DNA of 64,000 nt from an uncultured Desulfuromonas sp. GTDB taxonomy: Bacteria > Desulfobacterota > Desulfuromonadia > Desulfuromonadales > Desulfuromonadaceae. A model generated the notes under the pieces. It saw only the letters and a list, made by a program, of their open reading frames with translations. It was not told where the DNA came from and did not search any database. Below, piece by piece: positions 54,514-63,183 of this stretch. Positions within the stretch are counted from its first letter, which is position 1. The number at the start of each line of letters is the position of its first letter. The DNA is taken from the NCBI RefSeq assembly GCF_963678835.1, contig NZ_OY787469.1, positions 2,976,001 to 3,040,000 of the forward strand. Direction: 5' to 3'. Both the position numbers and the translations under genes were made by a program.

Positions 54514-55185
54514 ATGAGCGGTAAACGTGAAGAAAATAAACGCCTTACCCGGTTGTCGATCCTCGATGCGGCGCGCATGCTGTTTATCCGCAAAGGGTTT
54601 GAACTGACGCGTATTGAAGATCTGGCCCGTCAGGCTGAGATTGGCAAGGGAACGGTGTACAGCTATTTTTCGAGCAAGGAGCAGATCCTTATCGAGCTGA
54701 TCGGCGAAGAGCGTCAGAAACTGGTCGGCCGATTTGAACAACGCAACGATGATAACGCGCCCGTGAGCGAGCAGATTCTTACCCTGTTCTTGTGCCAGTT
54801 TAACTATGCTCAAGAGCATCGTGAGATCTCCCGCATCATGTTTCGCGAATCGTTATTTCCGGTCAAGCCATCGATTCATCAGCGCCATCAGGTCGACAAC
54901 ACCTATCTTAATGCGGTTGTCGCATTGGTTCGCCTTGGTCAGCAACGTGGTGAAATCAATGTCCATTGTGATCCACTCAGTACTGCAATCATTTTTTACA
55001 ACCATTACACCATGGCCATCTCGGCCTGGTACATGGGATATATCGAAACCGAACACATGATCACCAATCTCAGGCACCTGATTGAAACGGCCATTCACGG
55101 GCTGCAGAGATCGAGCAACGAACCAACAACCGTACAGCCACTGAAATTAGCGCGTTTAAGCGCAGCCCCTTTGGAGAGTTCATGA
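54514..55185 (+). CDS. TetR/AcrR-family transcriptional regulator
   Basis: 223 residues. N-terminal helix-turn-helix (about 10-56): TRLSILDAARMLFIRKGFEL, IEDLARQAEIGKGTVYSYFSSKEQIL. The C-terminal ligand domain is variable. AGGAACATTC precedes the ATG. It is the first gene of the efflux operon and probably represses it; the palindromes upstream are candidate operators, which could also control the divergent TonB operon. Overlaps the next gene as ATGA. Confidence 0.92.
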   Translation: MSGKREENKRLTRLSILDAARMLFIRKGFELTRIEDLARQAEIGKGTVYSYFSSKEQILIELIGEERQKLVGRFEQRNDDNAPVSEQILTLFLCQFNYAQEHREISRIMFRESLFPVKPSIHQRHQVDNTYLNAVVALVRLGQQRGEINVHCDPLSTAIIFYNHYTMAISAWYMGYIETEHMITNLRHLIETAIHGLQRSSNEPTTVQPLKLARLSAAPLESS

Positions 55186-56213
55186 AAAAAGCACTTTTTA
55201 TCCTTATTGCATCTTGCTTGATTTCCGGGGGAATGGTCGAACAAACCCTGGCAGACTCACTGCGTGTTGAGCCAGGTTTTCGTGATGTCATCTTGCGTGG
55301 CTACAGCCGCCCCTTGGTCTCATCGACGGTAGCAGCCGAAGTCTCTGGAGTGATCACCACACGGTATTACGATGTCGGCGACACCATCACCAATCAGCCA
55401 TTGGTGCAGATCGACCCCACCTGGATCGATCTGGAATTGCAGGAAAACGCCAGCGCCATAGAACGGACCCGCATTGCCGTTGATCAGGCCCGCTTACGCG
55501 TATCCTGGCTGGAAAAAGACTTTAAACGCCTGCAGACCCTGGTCAACGAAGGTGGCGTGTCACGCAGTACCTTTGACGAAATCGAACAACAACGTGATCA
55601 GGCCCGTCTGGAGATCCGCCTTCAAGAGCAACAGTTCGAACAACTGCAGATACAGCGCAAAACCCTTGTTGAGCAACAAAAACGCCACCGCCCCACCGCA
55701 CCCACGGGCTGGCAGGTCGCGCAGCGCTATGTGGATGAGGGGGAACTGGTCGCTGCCGGCAGCCCATTGATGGATGTCGGCGATTATCGCCATCTGCTCA
55801 TCCCGTTGTCGGTTACCGCCGCGGAGCTGTCCGCTATCCGTGAACAAACGCAAGCACGACTCAACGGTCAGGACGTAGCTTATCACCTGCACACCGTCAG
55901 CCCGGCATTTGATGAAAAAACCCGCAAAATCGCCATTGAACTGATGATTGATCACTTTACCGGAGAACAGCGCGGCGGCCTGCCTTTTGAGGTGGCAGTG
56001 CGCATGCCTGATGAGGGGCTGATGATTCCAGTCGCCGCAATCAGCAACCGCTACAACCATCCAAAGGTGAAGCGACGCGACCAATCACAGGCCATTGAGA
56101 TCTCTATCCTCAATCACCAGGGCGACTGGGTGCGTATTGCGCCGACAACAGCTCTACAGCCGGGAGTGGAACTGCTCGATCAGACACCGGATGGCGGGAG
56201 TGGTAAACCGTGA
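55182..56213 (+). CDS. RND efflux periplasmic adaptor (MFP) subunit
   Basis: 343 residues. Signal peptide (ALFILIASCLISGGMVEQTLAD), half lipoyl domain (VAAEVSGVITTRYYDVGDTITN), alpha-helical hairpin (about 85-165: LELQENASAIERTRIAVDQARL, IEQQRDQARLEIRLQEQQFEQL), second half lipoyl (APTGWQVAQRYVDEGELVAAG) and beta-barrel domain. No lipobox Cys is apparent at the mature start. It bridges the inner membrane pump to an outer membrane channel, which is not encoded here. The next gene starts by a GTGA overlap. Confidence 0.9.
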   Translation: MKKALFILIASCLISGGMVEQTLADSLRVEPGFRDVILRGYSRPLVSSTVAAEVSGVITTRYYDVGDTITNQPLVQIDPTWIDLELQENASAIERTRIAVDQARLRVSWLEKDFKRLQTLVNEGGVSRSTFDEIEQQRDQARLEIRLQEQQFEQLQIQRKTLVEQQKRHRPTAPTGWQVAQRYVDEGELVAAGSPLMDVGDYRHLLIPLSVTAAELSAIREQTQARLNGQDVAYHLHTVSPAFDEKTRKIAIELMIDHFTGEQRGGLPFEVAVRMPDEGLMIPVAAISNRYNHPKVKRRDQSQAIEISILNHQGDWVRIAPTTALQPGVELLDQTPDGGSGKP

Positions 56214-59200
56214 AAAACTTTGTCACCCTGAATCTTAAACAAAAGGTGTTCATCAACGTCGTGTTCGTCATTCTCATGGTGAGCGGCGTGTACAGCCTGT
56301 TTAACACCCCGGTGGAAAACCTGCCGCCGGTAGCCATCGGCAAGGTAGTGATCACCACCATCCATTACGGCGCTTCGGCACGTGATGTGGAGCAACTGGT
56401 CACCCGCGAGATTGAAGAAGCCATCGACGGACTGGAGAATGTCGAATACGTCCAGTCCACTTCGATGCGTAACGTGTCGTCGATCCTGATTAAATTCATT
56501 GACGACACCGACTATCGCCATCTGTATGACGAGCTGCGTCTGCGCGTACTCAATGTGCGCGAGCAGTTGCCGGATGCCGTGGATGATCCGATCTTCACCT
56601 ATCTCGACAGCCAGGACTGGAAACCGGTGATCATCGCCAACTTGATCGGTGATCTGTCCAACACCAGCCTGACCCTGCTGGCCGAGGAGTTGAAAAGCGA
56701 TCTGCGCAAGCTCGATGGCGTGCAGGAAGTGGCGCTCGAAGGGGATTATCATCAGGAGTTTCAGGTTCATATCGACCCGCAACGGCTGCGCGACACCGGC
56801 ATCAGCTTTGCCGAAGTGGCCAAGGCGATTGCCGATGCCAACGTCAAGATCCCCAGCGGCCGCTACCGTCAGCAAGGCCACAACACCCTGCTCGACACGG
56901 GTCAGGTGTTTGACCGCCAGCAACAGGTGCTCGATGTGGCCGTACGCCGTGATGGCGACGGCAACTTCATCCGCGTGCGCGATCTGGCCACCCTGGCCAG
57001 CCTGTCTCACCGTGAACCCGACCTGATCTCCACGGTCAATGGTCAGAGCACGGTCAAACTGAAAGTCAAAAAACAGGATGCGGCCAACGCCATCACCATC
57101 GCTGAGCGGGTCAAGCAGGAGGTGGAACGCTTCAACCAGCTTCATCAGCGCGACGGTGTCACCACGGTACTAACCAACGACTCCACCATCGAGATCGACG
57201 ACTCGATCCGCACCCTCGGCGGCAACATGGTGCTCGGCATGATCCTGGTTACCCTGGTGCTGTGGATCACCCTCGGCTTTCGTAATGCCATGCTCACGGC
57301 CATCGGCATCCCGTTTTCGTTTTTGGTCACCATCATCATCGTCAAGCTGACCGGTGAATCGATCAACACGATCAGTCTGTTTTCGTTTGTGCTGGTGTCG
57401 GGAATTATTGTCGACGATGCGGTCATCATCATCGAAAACGTCTACCGCCACCTCTACATGGGCAAGACGCGTCGCACCGCCATTGTCGATGGCGTCAGCG
57501 AAGTGTTCCTGCCGGTGATCAGCTCGGCCATGACCACCATCTGCGCGTTTGCTCCCATGCTGATCATGACCGGCAGTACCGGCGACTTTTTCAGTGTCAT
57601 CCCCAAAGCAGTCAGTTTTGCCCTGTTCGCCTCGCTGGTGGAATCGTTGTTTATCCTGCCGGTGCATATCCTTGATTACGGTCCACGCCAGATGAGTGCC
57701 AACCTGCATGCCGAAGGGGATTATCACCATCTGCAGGAAGGACTGTTTGCCCCGCTGTGGAAGATCTATCGCGGTTTGCTCAACACCCTGCTCAACCACA
57801 AATGGCTGACCATGGCCGGAATCACCACGGCATTTATGGTGACGATGGTGATGATGATCGTCTCCGTAACCGGCATCATGCCCCTTATCAAGGTGAAGTT
57901 TTATCAGGACAGCTACCTGCGCTACCATGTCACCGTGGATATGCCTACCGGCACCTCCGTGGAAGGCACCGACGCGGTCATTCGTGATCTGTCGCGCTAC
58001 CTGGTCAGCCTCGGCCCCGGCCAGACGTTGTCGACCAGCGGCAGCGCCGGGCTTAAAGAAGATCAGGATTATCAGATTCACCGCGCCCAGCATTACGGTC
58101 AGGTGGTGGTAGAATTACCGCCACAAAGCGAGATGGACCTGCCGACGGGTAATGATCAGATCTCCACCTATATCGACCAGATGTACGATCAGGTGGAAGC
58201 GTATGTCGACCAACATGCCGATCAATGGACGGGACGACCGACCATTCAGGTATTTGGCGAAAGTACCGGCCCCCCGTCCGGCAAGGCCGTTAATATTCGC
58301 TTGTCGGCCATGGATATTGATCAGGCCCGCGCCGCTTCGGACGATGTTCTCGCCTATCTGCATAACGACCCGGCCTTTGCCGATCTGATCAATCTGGAGG
58401 ACAACCGCGCTTCGATCCAATCGGTGCTCAATTTCGAAGTACGGCGGGATCGCGCGTTGGAATACGGGCTGTCGAGCAGTGACGCCACCCGTCTGATTGC
58501 CGGCTCACTCAACGGCATGCAGGCCGGCAACTACCGCACCACCCGCGAAGAGATCGACCTGATGGTCAAATTGGCCCGTCAGGAAGATTCGGGCCGTGGT
58601 CTGCTCAACCCCGAGCAGGTGGCCACCATTCCCATTGTCGAGCACAGTGAGCAGCCGATCCTCATCGGTGACCTCGCCAACCTCGATTACCGTCAAGAGC
58701 CAGACGCCCGCACCCGCTACAACGGCAAACCAACCTTGACCATCACCGCCGACATCCGCACCGGCTCACAACTGTCGGCCAGTCGGGTCCAGGTACTGGC
58801 CCAGCGTTATTTTGACTCCATCACTGATCGCTACCCCGGCGTCAGCATTGCTTTCGGTGGTGAATTTGAAAGCACCTCTCGTGCCTACACCTCTTTGGCG
58901 GCGGCATTTGTCATTGCCGTGCTGGCCATCTATCTGATTCTTGCCTCGCAGTTCAACGACTATATCCAGCCGATTATTATCCTGTCGGCCATCGCCTTTG
59001 CCTTCATCGGCGTGGTACTGGGGATGTTTTTTACCCGCTCAGTGTTCACCATTGGCAGCTTTATGGCGGTGATCGGTCTGGCTGGAGTGGCGGTCAACGA
59101 CTCACTGATCCTGATTGATTTTATGAACAAAGAACGGGAACGGGGACTCGACCTGCGTGAAGCCGTCATCAACGGTTGCAGTGCGCGCATGAGACCTGTG

Positions 59201-59446
59201 CTGATCACCACTCTGACCACCATGCTCGGCATGCTGCCCATGGCCATCGGCATACCGCACAAATCCATCACCTGGGCCCCCATGGCCACAGCCTTTGCCA
59301 CTGGCCTTGCCAGCGCTACCACATTGGCGTTATTACTGATTCCGGTAGAATATGAATTAACGGAGAATGCCAAGGAGCGGGTACGCAGTTTTATGCGTCG
59401 TCGCCAGCGGCGGAATTTGAAGCAACAAAGAGAGCAAAATAAATAG
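56210..59446 (+). CDS. RND-family efflux transporter permease
   Basis: 1078 residues, full AcrB-like length with 12 helices and two large periplasmic domains. Proton-relay Asp pair in SGIIVDDAVIIIENVYRH (helix 4). In helix 10 the sequence is GLAGVAVNDSLILIDF, without the Lys found in AcrB, so the relay differs from the classical one. RMRPVLITTLTTMLGMLPMA is typical of the family. Start codon is GTG at 56210 with GGGAG about 10 nt upstream, overlapping the adaptor stop. Substrate unknown; the tetR-MFP-RND order suggests inducible efflux of a toxic compound. Confidence 0.93.
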   Translation: MKNFVTLNLKQKVFINVVFVILMVSGVYSLFNTPVENLPPVAIGKVVITTIHYGASARDVEQLVTREIEEAIDGLENVEYVQSTSMRNVSSILIKFIDDTDYRHLYDELRLRVLNVREQLPDAVDDPIFTYLDSQDWKPVIIANLIGDLSNTSLTLLAEELKSDLRKLDGVQEVALEGDYHQEFQVHIDPQRLRDTGISFAEVAKAIADANVKIPSGRYRQQGHNTLLDTGQVFDRQQQVLDVAVRRDGDGNFIRVRDLATLASLSHREPDLISTVNGQSTVKLKVKKQDAANAITIAERVKQEVERFNQLHQRDGVTTVLTNDSTIEIDDSIRTLGGNMVLGMILVTLVLWITLGFRNAMLTAIGIPFSFLVTIIIVKLTGESINTISLFSFVLVSGIIVDDAVIIIENVYRHLYMGKTRRTAIVDGVSEVFLPVISSAMTTICAFAPMLIMTGSTGDFFSVIPKAVSFALFASLVESLFILPVHILDYGPRQMSANLHAEGDYHHLQEGLFAPLWKIYRGLLNTLLNHKWLTMAGITTAFMVTMVMMIVSVTGIMPLIKVKFYQDSYLRYHVTVDMPTGTSVEGTDAVIRDLSRYLVSLGPGQTLSTSGSAGLKEDQDYQIHRAQHYGQVVVELPPQSEMDLPTGNDQISTYIDQMYDQVEAYVDQHADQWTGRPTIQVFGESTGPPSGKAVNIRLSAMDIDQARAASDDVLAYLHNDPAFADLINLEDNRASIQSVLNFEVRRDRALEYGLSSSDATRLIAGSLNGMQAGNYRTTREEIDLMVKLARQEDSGRGLLNPEQVATIPIVEHSEQPILIGDLANLDYRQEPDARTRYNGKPTLTITADIRTGSQLSASRVQVLAQRYFDSITDRYPGVSIAFGGEFESTSRAYTSLAAAFVIAVLAIYLILASQFNDYIQPIIILSAIAFAFIGVVLGMFFTRSVFTIGSFMAVIGLAGVAVNDSLILIDFMNKERERGLDLREAVINGCSARMRPVLITTLTTMLGMLPMAIGIPHKSITWAPMATAFATGLASATTLALLLIPVEYELTENAKERVRSFMRRRQRRNLKQQREQNK

Positions 59447-59539
59447 GAAAATCTGATTGACAAAATCGTCCAATCTAATCATAATCACCAGCCTGAACCC
59501 GTCACAACAGGCATCTGATCTTTTCAGATTCCTTCTTGC

Positions 59540-59614
59540 TGGGGTGTCGCCAAGCGGTAAGGCAACGGACTCTGACTCCGTCATGCGTAGGTTCGAATCC
59601 TACCACCCCAGCCA
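59540..59614 (+). tRNA. tRNA-Gln (anticodon CTG)
   Basis: Acceptor arms TGGGGTG (59540-59546) and CACCCCA (59604-59610) pair fully; the anticodon stem ACGGA/TCCGT encloses the loop CTCTGAC with anticodon CTG at 59572-59574; the T arm carries GGTTCGAATCC. Discriminator G and an encoded CCA follow (59611-59614). Confidence 0.96.
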
Positions 59615-59982
59615 TTTCTTTTTTTCCTTTTAAAACCCTTAAGCCAGAGTCAAAATGCCTCGGGCACCTAGCACCCTAGAACTTGAACACACTCAATGTT
59701 GTTATTGGAGTGACCACCTGTCGGAGCGAATTTATTCGCGAATTGCTCTGGTCATTGATCCTTATCGTGATGGGAATTCGCGGCTGAAGCCGCTCCTACA
59801 AGAGACAATTTCAATGATGCTGAAGTACTGGCAGGATGTTGAAAAAGTCCCATCCAGGGGCTTTTCAACGGCGCACGCCGAAAATGCGATTTTCGTCTTG
59901 CTTACAAAATCAAGGATTTGAAAAACGGTCCTTGATTTTTGTCGCCCGTCCAGGACCTAGCAGGCTGTTTTTCAACAGCCTG
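59615..59982. other. Repeat-rich stretch after tRNA-Gln
   Basis: No supported gene; a short frame at 59655-59921 has no ribosome site and crosses the repeats. Holds a REP-type inverted pair (59722-59809) and the longest copy of the second repeat family. Confidence 0.75.
59722..59809. repeat. REP-like inverted pair
   Basis: GGAGCG...CGCGAATT (from 59723) is mirrored by AATTCGCG...CGCTCC (to 59805). The right half also contains the inner palindrome GCGGCTGAAGCCGC. Layout is that of paired REP sequences. Confidence 0.65.
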
Positions 59983-59993
59983 CTAGGTCCTTT
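59837..59993 (+). repeat. Second repeat family, longest copy
   Basis: Arms GTTGAAAAAG / CTTTTCAAC, then GGCGCACGCCG, CGAAAATGCGATTTTCGTC, an inner hairpin ATCAAGGA/TCCTTGAT, TCGCCCGTCCAGG, and a 17-bp perfect hairpin (GGACCTAGCAGGCTGTT, 59953-59969, with 59974-59990, 4-nt loop). Its end supplies the stop codon of the following minus-strand gene. Confidence 0.8.
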
Positions 59994-60618
59994 CGCCGAT
60001 CAATACGATATCCTTCGTGATGCGTCCGTCAGGTTCCTGGTAATCAAGACAATATTCCTTGAGGATTTCGATACCGTTCTTTTGCAGTTCGCTGATGACA
60101 AGGGCTTTGGGATAATAAAAAATCAGAAACTCGTTTTCTTGACCAAATGACGTTTTTTCGAGCCTGCCGCCATTGCCTTCCATGAAACTGACATAAAGCA
60201 TTCCGGGCTTTTTTAAACACTGGGAGCTATTGAAGATACACGCTTTCAGCTGACTCTCAGTCAGATACGGCAAAGCAAATCCCAGCAGAACCACATCGAA
60301 TGATTCAGATTTGCAATATGTCACGATAGAATGCCGATAAAAAACACCGTCCGGGATTTCCTGTCTGGCGATATTCACCATCTCTTCTGAAAGATCCACA
60401 CCAAAAATTTTCAGATTTTTTCTTTTCCGAAGGTACTTGCTGATCTGTCCCGGACCACACGCCAAGTCAAGCACAGCATCGCCATCATGCAGCCGGTCAC
60501 AAACGAACTGATAGGTATGATCGTAGTTGTCAAGAGAGGCAATGGTATCGTTGAATGCCTTGGCCGTTCGATTCCAGGATTCAATCGTTTTCGCTTGTTG
60601 TTTTTTGATTTTTTCCAT
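59983..60618 (-). CDS. Class I SAM-dependent methyltransferase
   Basis: 211 residues. Motif I AVLDLACGPGQISKYL, strand-2 acidic residue in IFGVDLSEEMVNIAR, FDVVLLGFALPYLTESQL, and a C-terminal region with KALVISELQKNGIEIL. Substrate unknown. The ATG at 60618 begins at the conserved part; the frame extends to 60666. The last codons and stop overlap the 17-bp hairpin of the second repeat family, so the original C-terminus may have been changed by that repeat. Confidence 0.85.
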   Translation of the reverse strand: MEKIKKQQAKTIESWNRTAKAFNDTIASLDNYDHTYQFVCDRLHDGDAVLDLACGPGQISKYLRKRKNLKIFGVDLSEEMVNIARQEIPDGVFYRHSIVTYCKSESFDVVLLGFALPYLTESQLKACIFNSSQCLKKPGMLYVSFMEGNGGRLEKTSFGQENEFLIFYYPKALVISELQKNGIEILKEYCLDYQEPDGRITKDIVLIGERT

Positions 60619-60756
60619 GGATGAGTCCGTGCGGAGCCCGGTTGTTGCGTCGTCCGTTGGCACCAACAGCTTTATTCTAAAGTTTTAGCTCTTTTGCGTC
60701 GAAAAGAACTCTGAAGTTTTTCCATTCTTGTATGACATATGAACACGGAGGTGATT

Positions 60757-61359
60757 ATGTCAATATCAACCAAACTGCAAAGCGTTTTTGCATCGTCCAC
60801 GACGGCTGTAAAGCGCACCTTCTATGAAAAAGAATCTTCCTCGCAAAAAAAACATGGCCTCACTGTAGATACCGTATCTCTATCATCGCAAGTCGTCGCA
60901 ATGGATGTCACCAGGGATTCCGGTTCAACAACGGTCGCCGCCGTCGCAGAATCAGTTTCCGTGGAAAAGACAACGGTGCTGTATGACGGTTATGATATTT
61001 CGGGTTTCGACCTTGAAAACATCACACCCGACGATCTCGATTTTTTAAGCAATATTCTTTATAACAGTGGTGTGATTTCAAAAACAGAATGGTTTACCCT
61101 TGGCTCCATTGCATTTTACCATGCAACCGCCAATGGTCACGTCGTCAACCATAACGACAGCCCGTTCAGTCTGGTAAACGATCTTCACAGTCTTGCCTCC
61201 GGGAACTATGAGGTCATGTCCTTCAGCACCTGGGGTGGAGAACATATTGATTATGCATCAAGCGGCATCGCCGACAACCTGTTGTTACGTCTTTTAGCTC
61301 TACCGATTGAAAAAGTCGACGCTGAATACAAATCCGCGAATTTAAACATTGAAGCCTAA
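60757..61359 (+). CDS. Uncharacterised protein with DTVSLS-type N-terminus
   Basis: 200 residues, no family recognised. Excellent ribosome site (GGAGGTGATT) before the ATG at 60757. The N-terminal 80 residues are Ser/Thr/Val-rich and low in complexity (TVDTVSLSSQVVAMDV), of the kind found in flagellar or other exported proteins. The C-terminal half looks globular: GFDLENITPDDLDFLSNILYNSGVISKTEW, AFYHATANGHV, DSPFSLVNDLHSLASGNYEVM. No signal peptide or membrane helix. Lower GC than its neighbours. Monocistronic as far as can be seen. Confidence 0.65.
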   Translation: MSISTKLQSVFASSTTAVKRTFYEKESSSQKKHGLTVDTVSLSSQVVAMDVTRDSGSTTVAAVAESVSVEKTTVLYDGYDISGFDLENITPDDLDFLSNILYNSGVISKTEWFTLGSIAFYHATANGHVVNHNDSPFSLVNDLHSLASGNYEVMSFSTWGGEHIDYASSGIADNLLLRLLALPIEKVDAEYKSANLNIEA

Positions 61360-61699
61360 AGAATCTTGATAACCGGAGGGGTGCCGACACGGATCTCCAG
61401 CGACGTTCTACAAAATTGCACAGACGTATTTTCCGTTCTGTTGCTTTGTTATATTTCACTTTCTACGGTACTATTTACCTAACACGTCAATTCACGAAAC
61501 ACTGTCGCTTTAATCGGATTCCAGGAGCTCTCCATCATCTATCTGAGCCTGTAGCATCCGGTTCTGCCCGGAATTCACGGGATTGCAACAGAATGCTCAG
61601 GCTGTTTTTTCAACCGCCCAGCCCCTCCAGAAGCTTCAACAAAAAATCCCCACCAAAGCAGGCAGGGATTTCTTCAATCAATTTAGGGTAACAGGGCGT
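61360..61699. other. Intergenic region before bactofilin
   Basis: 340 bp between convergent genes with no supported frame. Holds the bactofilin terminator and otherwise no recognised signal. Confidence 0.6.
61641..61673 (-). terminator. Rho-independent terminator after bactofilin
   Basis: On the minus strand AAATCCC pairs with GGGATTT (61665-61671 with 61644-61650), followed by TTT. Confidence 0.75.
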
Positions 61700-62110
61700 T
61701 TACTTCGCCACAGTCCCTTTATCTTTGGCTGTCTTGGTTTTATCATCCACCACATGCAGCTCTTTTTTCTTCAATTTCACTTCCCCATCGAGGAAAGCGC
61801 CCGACTCGACAGACAGGTCTCTGGTGGTGATGGTGCCATCGACATTGCCCCCCTTCTTGACCTGTAATTCATCCACAGATAAATTGCCGGTCACCTGGCC
61901 GTGACAAATGCAGCTCTTGGCACTAACATCGCCAACCACTTTACCGCTGGCACTGATAATCAGGTGGTCGCCGGTGAGATTGCCGTCAAACTGGCCGTCA
62001 ATACGCATGCTGCCTTTAAACACCAGATCACCAGTGACTTCAGTACCTTCACCAAGAATGGTGGTAATGGCTTCGGGGGTTTCTTTTTTGTTCGATGAGG
62101 ACGAAAACAT
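61700..62110 (-). CDS. Bactofilin family cytoskeletal protein
   Basis: 136 residues. The bactofilin core (about 15-110) is a right-handed beta helix: TILGEGTEVTGDLVFKGSMRIDGQFDGNL, then KVVGDVSAKSCICHGQVTGNLSV and GGNVDGTITTRDLSVESGAFLDG. Bactofilins polymerise without nucleotide under the membrane and place cell-wall enzymes. The short basic tail (KLKKKELHVVDDKTKTAKDK) is variable. GGAGGCAACT precedes the ATG at 62110. It follows the M23 peptidase gene by 28 nt, the usual pairing. Confidence 0.93.
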   Translation of the reverse strand: MFSSSSNKKETPEAITTILGEGTEVTGDLVFKGSMRIDGQFDGNLTGDHLIISASGKVVGDVSAKSCICHGQVTGNLSVDELQVKKGGNVDGTITTRDLSVESGAFLDGEVKLKKKELHVVDDKTKTAKDKGTVAK

Positions 62111-62138
62111 AGTTGCCTCCACGCTTGGGAATAAACCG

Positions 62139-63005
62139 CTAGCGATTCAGGAATGTCAGATTATAGGGATTGATGGTACGGCCGTTGTCGTGAATTTCGT
62201 AATGAAGATGAGGACCGGTGGAACGCCCCGTGTTGCCCATCGCTCCAATGGCATCACCGCGCGCCACCTTGGTGCCGGGCTTGATATAGATTTTCTGCAG
62301 GTGGCCGTAAACCGTAGTATACCGATCACCGTGCTTAATCTTGACCATTTTACCGTATCCGGAAACAACCCCGCAACTAACCACGGTGCCGCTTGCAGTC
62401 GCATACACTTTGGTGCCGACATAATGAGCGATATCGATCCCGCTGTGAAACGCCATATGCCCATTGAAAGGATCACGGCGACGACCATAACTGGAGGAGA
62501 GGTAGCCTTTGGTCGGACGTCCTAAAGGCACCTGATCGGCAAGCTCAAGCAGTTGACCGGAATAAAACAGCGCGTCATCAAAGTTTCCCGCACCGGCTTC
62601 AATGTAGGGACCACCGCTGCCTTCCTGACCGGCGCCACCATCTTCGGCAACAACTTCAACACCCACCTTTTGCAGTAACGATTCAATCTGAGTGCTGCGC
62701 TCGTTGAGATGGTTGACCGCATTGCTGATCAGTTCTTTTTTCTCTGTACGTTGGCGATTGACTTGATTGCGCAGATGAGAGTTCTGATCGTTCAGCCACA
62801 GAACCTGACTTTCCAGATTGGTCATCCGCTTTTGGCGGCTGTGATCCTGAACCAGGGTGTAGATGGACACGACGGTAAAAATGGCAAACAGAACAGTTGC
62901 GCCTAGACCAGTACGGATCAGACGGCGCAACCGCTTTTCTGTCATCACCACGGAACGCGAATCGCGATTGTCACCGGTGATAATTAAATGAACCTTTTCT
63001 TCCAT
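62139..63005 (-). CDS. M23-family murein endopeptidase, membrane-anchored
   Basis: 288 residues. Basic cytoplasmic start, one membrane helix (LGATVLFAIFTVVSIYTLV, about 34-52), a coiled coil (LESQVLWLNDQNSHLRNQV, about 63-110), a Gly-rich linker, then the peptidase domain with intact zinc motifs HSGIDIAHY (HxxxD), VYGHLQKIY and HLHYEIHDNG (HxH). It cuts peptide cross-links of murein. Unlike the EnvC-like protein at 5281 it keeps the catalytic residues. Paired with bactofilin downstream, which probably positions it. Confidence 0.93.
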   Translation of the reverse strand: MEEKVHLIITGDNRDSRSVVMTEKRLRRLIRTGLGATVLFAIFTVVSIYTLVQDHSRQKRMTNLESQVLWLNDQNSHLRNQVNRQRTEKKELISNAVNHLNERSTQIESLLQKVGVEVVAEDGGAGQEGSGGPYIEAGAGNFDDALFYSGQLLELADQVPLGRPTKGYLSSSYGRRRDPFNGHMAFHSGIDIAHYVGTKVYATASGTVVSCGVVSGYGKMVKIKHGDRYTTVYGHLQKIYIKPGTKVARGDAIGAMGNTGRSTGPHLHYEIHDNGRTINPYNLTFLNR

Positions 63006-63183
63006 GTGTCAGCAACTCCAACGAGAAATTCCGATCTTTGAAGGCAACGGGATCGTGGCAGGCCTTCACAATTTAGACACGGGCTGACAATATATCAGAA
63101 AAAGGGGGCAAAACACACGTAAAACCGCTCATTATAAGAAAAAACACATTGGCCTACGGTGTAAATGGAGTGAAACAACCGGA

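Noticed and set aside
56180..57145. 321-residue minus-strand frame
   Set aside because: Antisense to the RND permease, no conserved motif, no ribosome site.
57170..58093. 307-residue His/Asp-rich minus-strand frame
   Set aside because: It lies wholly inside the RND permease gene; its composition is the shadow of that gene's codons.
59655..59921. 88-residue frame after tRNA-Gln
   Set aside because: No ribosome site; it runs across the REP-like pair and the second repeat family.
59540..59993. Genomic island inserted at tRNA-Gln
   Set aside because: No integrase gene and no duplicated tRNA 3' end was found downstream; only repeats and ordinary genes follow.
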